From: Phaeocystidibacter luteus
GTDB lineage: Bacteria; Bacteroidota; Bacteroidia; Flavobacteriales; Schleiferiaceae
DNA: 64,000 nucleotides
NCBI RefSeq assembly: GCF_008933115.1
Contig: NZ_WBVO01000001.1
Coordinates: forward strand, 124,001 to 188,000
Direction: 5' to 3'
Position 1 is the first letter of the stretch. Each line of letters starts with the position of its first letter. The notes beneath the pieces are model-generated. The model made no database searches. It had not been told where the DNA came from and saw only the letters and a list, made by a program, of their open reading frames with translations. The position numbers and the translations under genes are program-made. Of the stretch, positions 60,275 through 64,000 are shown in pieces.

Positions 60275-61549
60275 ATGGAAAGAGATAACACCATTTTCGA
60301 CCTCATTCAAGAAGAACGTGAACGTCAGACCGATGGCATAGAGCTTATCGCCTCTGAAAACTTCGTTTCCGACCAAGTCATGGAAGCGATGGGATCTGTT
60401 CTCACGAACAAATATGCCGAAGGTTACCCAGGCAAACGCTACTATGGCGGTTGCGAAGTGGTTGACCAAGTGGAGAACCTCGCTCGCGATAGAGCCAAGG
60501 AACTGTTTGGCGCCGAGTATGTGAACGTGCAACCGCATTCAGGTTCTCAAGCCAATGCGGCCCTTTACCTGGCCATTTTGAAACCTGGTGATAAGATTAT
60601 GGGATTTGATCTTTCGCACGGTGGTCATCTTACCCACGGTTCGCCAGTCAACTTCTCTGGTAAGCTTTATCAGACATGTTTTTATGGAGTGGAAAAGGAA
60701 ACGGGTCGCATCAATTACGACGTAGTTCGCGAGACTGCACTGGCTGAGAAACCACAATTGATTATATGCGGTGCATCTGCTTATTCACGCGATTTAGATT
60801 ATGCAAAATTCCGTGAGATTGCAGATGAAGTGGGCGCTTTGCTCCTCGCCGATGTGTCTCACCCAGCGGGCTTGATAGCGAAGGGCGTTCTGAACGACCC
60901 AATGCCACACTGCCATTTTGTGACGACCACCACACACAAGACTTTGAGAGGTCCGCGTGGAGGCATGATCATGATGGGGAGAGATTTCGAGAACCCTTGG
61001 GGCATCAAAACTCCAAAGGGCGAAACCAAGATGATGAGTGCTATGATCGACGGTGCGGTATTCCCAGGAACGCAAGGTGGTCCTTTGGAGCACGTGATTG
61101 CGGGCAAGGCTGTAGCATTCGGCGAAGCACTTTCTGATAGCTTCCTAGATTACATTATTCAAGTGAAGAAGAATGCTGCAGCTATGGCAGAAGCATTTGT
61201 GAGTAGAGGATACGACCTTATCTCAGGTGGAACCGACAACCACTGCATGCTCATTGATCTTCGAAATAAGAATGTGACCGGTAAATTGGCTGAAAATGCG
61301 CTTGTTAAAGCCGAGATCACTGTGAACAAGAACATGGTGCCGTTTGACGATAAATCGCCTTTCGTAACGAGTGGTATCCGCGTTGGAACGCCTGCGATTA
61401 CCACACGTGGGTTAGTGGAATCTGATATGGAGAAAGTAGTTGAGCTTATCGACCGAGTGATTCAGAATCCTGAGGATGAGGCCAACCTTGAGGCCGTTGC
61501 CAACGATGTGAATGAGATGATGCAAGGGCGACCGCTCTTTGCATACTGA
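60275..61549 (+). CDS. glyA: Serine hydroxymethyltransferase
   Basis: 424 residues from the ATG at 60275 ([11 protein letters not shown]); an upstream frame to 60245 has no family match. PLP-binding Lys222 in [13 protein letters not shown], substrate-loop [40 protein letters not shown] and [14 protein letters not shown] are intact. It moves the serine one-carbon unit to THF, feeding the pathway that FolD extends. Length is normal. A low-complexity hairpin (7 bp, AAGCCT/AGGCTT) directly follows, without a T run. Confidence 0.96.
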   Translation: MERDNTIFDLIQEERERQTDGIELIASENFVSDQVMEAMGSVLTNKYAEGYPGKRYYGGCEVVDQVENLARDRAKELFGAEYVNVQPHSGSQANAALYLAILKPGDKIMGFDLSHGGHLTHGSPVNFSGKLYQTCFYGVEKETGRINYDVVRETALAEKPQLIICGASAYSRDLDYAKFREIADEVGALLLADVSHPAGLIAKGVLNDPMPHCHFVTTTTHKTLRGPRGGMIMMGRDFENPWGIKTPKGETKMMSAMIDGAVFPGTQGGPLEHVIAGKAVAFGEALSDSFLDYIIQVKKNAAAMAEAFVSRGYDLISGGTDNHCMLIDLRNKNVTGKLAENALVKAEITVNKNMVPFDDKSPFVTSGIRVGTPAITTRGLVESDMEKVVELIDRVIQNPEDEANLEAVANDVNEMMQGRPLFAY

Positions 61550-61631
61550 TAAGACGTTAAGCCTGATTAAGGCTTAGACATATACTCGCTTGGATGCTGA
61601 GATTTCAGAATCCATCGCGTTACACAAATAG

Positions 61632-61673
61632 AAGGACAGGTTTGGGCGAGATTTTCGTTCTGAACTTGTCCTT
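61632..61673 (+). terminator. Possible terminator after glyA
   Basis: 11-bp inverted repeat 61632-61642 with 61663-61673 (AAGGACAGGTT / AACTTGTCCTT, one G-T pair), 20-nt loop, only a weak T-rich tail. Confidence 0.45.
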
Positions 61674-61703
61674 GTTGTATCTTCACATTCAAAGTTCCAA
61701 AAT

Positions 61704-62681
61704 GTGGCGCGGTTAAAGTTGAGCATTTCTGAAGCATTCAACATCCTGGGCTTGCCTTACGGTGCAACGCTCAAGGAAATCAAATCGCGCTACCGTGAAC
61801 TAGCCAAGGAGTGGCATCCCGATTCGTCTTCCAAACCCAATTCGGAACAGAGGTTTTCTCAAATTGCCATGGCGCATGAACGCCTTGTCGCGTGGGATCG
61901 TCAGGGTAGACCCGAACCCGCAAAGGCCAATTTCATCAATCTCCGAAAGAAAGCGCAGGAGGAAGAGGAGAAGAAGCGAAAAGCCGAACTTCGACGTCAA
62001 GAGCTCATTCGCAAAATCAAACAAAAGAAGGAAAAGCAGGATAGGGAGCAGGCACGGCAATACAAACTGGCCGCGGCCATCATTATGACCTTGATTTTTA
62101 TCTATCTGGGCATTGTGGAGGCGTATGACGCCTACCGCGACTACAAGATCAATTCGAACCCTGTAGAAACCATTGCCACTATTACCCACCAAGAGCACTA
62201 CGAAGTTCATTTTGAATTTTATGTGGGCGAGGAAGTTTTCTACGGTTCCGAAAGGGTAGAGCACGTTCGAAATCACAACCGAAGCGATAACGGAATGCCT
62301 GTATTGGATGGCGATAGCTTCATCCTTCGGTACAATGCGGAAGATTGTGACTATCACGAAATCGATTTTTTCCGTCCAAGCGACAGAACCATTGAGCGCT
62401 ATCTGGATCAAACTCAGTTGCGACTAATGGTCCTCTTCGACGATAGCTTTGAGGCACTCCCTAGTATTGAAAAGGCGGACAAGTCTAGGTGTGTGGCGCG
62501 CCAGATAATGGAAGCCTACGGATTCGATGGTATGGCATCGTTGGCATATTCGAATGAAAGCATCTTGGAGAACAGCATGAACAACTCGATTGAATACGGC
62601 GAACTCATACAAGAAGAGCGTTTTTCGAAATGTTTTGAGTATTGCAACGTCAAAATCCCGAAAGCGATAGCTGGCAAATAG
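61704..62681 (+). CDS. J-domain protein with a single membrane helix, uncharacterised C-terminus
   Basis: 325 residues beginning at GTG. Residues 7-60 are a complete J domain (AFNILGLPYGATLKEIKSRYR ... with HPD in KEWHPDSS) for stimulating DnaK ATPase. A long Lys/Glu/Arg coiled stretch (85-125, EEEEKKRKAELRRQELIRK) leads to one membrane helix (129-147) and a C-terminal ~170-residue region I do not recognise, with conserved-looking Cys. It resembles membrane-anchored DnaJ proteins that recruit DnaK to the inner membrane. It lies alone between glyA and hisS. Confidence 0.82.
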   Translation: MARLKLSISEAFNILGLPYGATLKEIKSRYRELAKEWHPDSSSKPNSEQRFSQIAMAHERLVAWDRQGRPEPAKANFINLRKKAQEEEEKKRKAELRRQELIRKIKQKKEKQDREQARQYKLAAAIIMTLIFIYLGIVEAYDAYRDYKINSNPVETIATITHQEHYEVHFEFYVGEEVFYGSERVEHVRNHNRSDNGMPVLDGDSFILRYNAEDCDYHEIDFFRPSDRTIERYLDQTQLRLMVLFDDSFEALPSIEKADKSRCVARQIMEAYGFDGMASLAYSNESILENSMNNSIEYGELIQEERFSKCFEYCNVKIPKAIAGK

Positions 62682-62704
62682 GTTGTATCGGCCACTGAGC
62701 GCTT

Positions 62705-62712
62705 TATATTTG
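62705..62712 (+). promoter_or_regulatory. TAnnTTTG -7 element of hisS
   Basis: TATATTTG, exact consensus, 18 bp before the ATG at 62731. Confidence 0.65.
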
Positions 62713-62730
62713 CAGAAATTTATTCGAGAA

Positions 62731-64000
62731 ATGGCCGTAAAACCGAGTATTCCAAAAGGTACAAGAGACTTCAATCCGCAAGAGGTGAACCGTCGACATT
62801 ACATCATGTCGGTACTTCGCTCTGCCTTCGAAGGCTATGGTTTTCAGCCTATTGAGACACCTAGCTTTGAGAATATTGAAACCTTAACAGGTAAATATGG
62901 TGAAGAGGGAGACCGACTCATCTTCAAGATTTTACGCTCTGGTGACTTCTTGAGTAAAGTTCCTGCCGACGTTCGTTCAAATGACAATCCAAATGCATGG
63001 ACGTCATTTATAGCTGATAAAGCTTTGCGGTACGACCTAACCGTTCCATTTGCCCGCTATGTTGTGCAGCACAGAAACGAGTTAGCTATGCCTTTCAAGC
63101 GTTATCAGATGCAGCCTGTATGGCGTGCAGATCGTCCGCAAAAAGGACGTTTCCGCGAGTTTTGGCAATGTGATGCCGATGTGGTGGGAAGCGATTCGCT
63201 CTGGCAGGAGGTAGAGTTTGTACAACTGTACGACCGTGCATTTGGCAAACTAGGCTTGAAAACGGAAATACATTTGAACAACCGCAAGGTCTTGGCCGGT
63301 ATCGCCGAGGTGATTGGAGCTTCTGAAAAGCTTACGGACTTTACGGTTGCGCTTGACAAGCTCGATAAGATTGGAGCTGATAAAGTAGTAGAAGAAATGG
63401 TAGAGCGCGGTATTCCGTCTGACGGAACTTCGAAGCTCTTGCCATTGCTTTCTATGAGTGGAAACAACGAGGAGGTGATGAACTTCTTGGAAGACTTCTT
63501 GAGTGATTCGGAAGTAGGGAAGAAGGGTCTCGAAGAGCTGGGCTTCGTCCTCAATCAAGTAAATGCACTTTCGCTATCATCCGCGGAACTCGTTGTGAAT
63601 CTTACGCTTGCACGTGGGCTAGACTACTACACGGGCGCTATTTTGGAAGTAAAGGCGAAAGATGTTGAGCTTGGCTCCATCGGTGGCGGTGGCCGCTATG
63701 ACGACCTTACCGGAATCTTCGGAATGCCGGGTCTTTCGGGTATGGGTGTGAGCTTTGGTCTCGATCGAATTTACCTCTGCTTGGAGGAATTGAACTTGTT
63801 CCCAGAAGACACTTCAAAGTCACCTGATGCGCTCTTCTTTAATATGGGTGATGCCGAGATGGCTGTTGCACAGAAGTGGGCTGCAGAACTTCGAAACGCA
63901 GGATTTTCGGTTGAATGCTATCCGGACTCTGCGAAGTTCAAGAAGCAATTTGATTATGCCGAGAAGAAAGGTATTAAGTACACGGTGATTATGGGTGACC
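62731..64000 (+). CDS. hisS: Histidyl-tRNA synthetase, 3' truncated by window edge
   Basis: About 423 codons are visible and the frame is open at base 64000. Class II motifs: start MAVKPSIPKGTRDF, motif 2 FKRYQMQPVWRADRPQKGRFREFWQ, the HisA loop LARGLDYYTG and motif 3 GGGGRYDDLTGIFG ... GVSFGLDRIY. The C-terminal anticodon-binding domain has begun (FSVECYPDSAKFKKQFDYA). It charges tRNA-His. Own promoter upstream; context beyond the window unknown. Confidence 0.95.
   Translation, partial: MAVKPSIPKGTRDFNPQEVNRRHYIMSVLRSAFEGYGFQPIETPSFENIETLTGKYGEEGDRLIFKILRSGDFLSKVPADVRSNDNPNAWTSFIADKALRYDLTVPFARYVVQHRNELAMPFKRYQMQPVWRADRPQKGRFREFWQCDADVVGSDSLWQEVEFVQLYDRAFGKLGLKTEIHLNNRKVLAGIAEVIGASEKLTDFTVALDKLDKIGADKVVEEMVERGIPSDGTSKLLPLLSMSGNNEEVMNFLEDFLSDSEVGKKGLEELGFVLNQVNALSLSSAELVVNLTLARGLDYYTGAILEVKAKDVELGSIGGGGRYDDLTGIFGMPGLSGMGVSFGLDRIYLCLEELNLFPEDTSKSPDALFFNMGDAEMAVAQKWAAELRNAGFSVECYPDSAKFKKQFDYAEKKGIKYTVIMGD

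Overview
The window looks like a chromosomal segment of a free-living, probably aquatic, member of the Bacteroidota, most likely order Flavobacteriales. Four kinds of evidence point there: secreted giants ending in type IX secretion (T9SS) sorting domains of both type A and type B; SprB-type repeats; the Bacteroidota promoter -7 motif TAnnTTTG ahead of many genes, with weak Shine-Dalgarno signals; and gene orders such as ftsK-lolA-lptG-ribBA. No tRNA, rRNA, CRISPR array, prophage or intact insertion sequence was seen. Both ends cut genes: a sensor kinase at the left and hisS at the right.

Layout, left to right. 1-2.9 kb is a two-component cluster of a DISM-type kinase, a REC-kinase hybrid and a single-domain regulator, followed by an unrecognised gene on the other strand. 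3.8-10.5 kb is surface and envelope material: a SprB-repeat T9SS protein, an S1/P1 nuclease, a YceI protein with an outer-membrane barrel, and a WlbB-like sugar acetyltransferase. 10.6-13.1 kb holds an acyl-CoA dehydrogenase and an Nramp-like transporter lacking the canonical metal motifs. 13.2-20.3 kb carries two tandem paralogous giants with fibronectin-like domains and type B sorting domains. 20.4-25.7 kb is a probable operon of three periplasmic foldases, a MoxR ATPase and a small copper chaperone, followed by the copper exporter CopA.

28.1-30.7 kb is a glycosyltransferase pair, one member ending in MORN repeats. 30.8-35.5 kb has histidine ammonia-lyase facing an operon of rimB-like protease, rimK and rsmE, then tsaD. 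35.6-40.1 kb is a TamB homologue. 40.1-48.1 kb is a six-gene leftward operon: ftsK, lolA, an LptF/G permease, two glycosyltransferases and a RibBA whose cyclohydrolase half is degenerate. 48.3-54.3 kb has a hypothetical lipoprotein, an arginase-family enzyme, argS, ffh and folD. 54.3-56.6 kb is the least ordinary part. It contains an 8-bp-periodic repeat field, a mini secreted protein, queE and a tandemly duplicated hairpin-rich noncoding element. 56.6-64 kb is housekeeping: rel/spoT, fumarylacetoacetase, glyA, a membrane J-domain protein and hisS.

Taken together this is a core genome segment dominated by envelope biogenesis (TamB, LolA, LptG, SurA-like proteins, T9SS cargo) and translation functions (argS, hisS, ffh, rsmE, tsaD, rimK). 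The most unusual material is the pair of noncoding repeat fields around queE, the degenerate RibBA, the divergent Nramp protein and the MORN-tailed glycosyltransferase. No unambiguous new multi-gene defence or mobile system was found.
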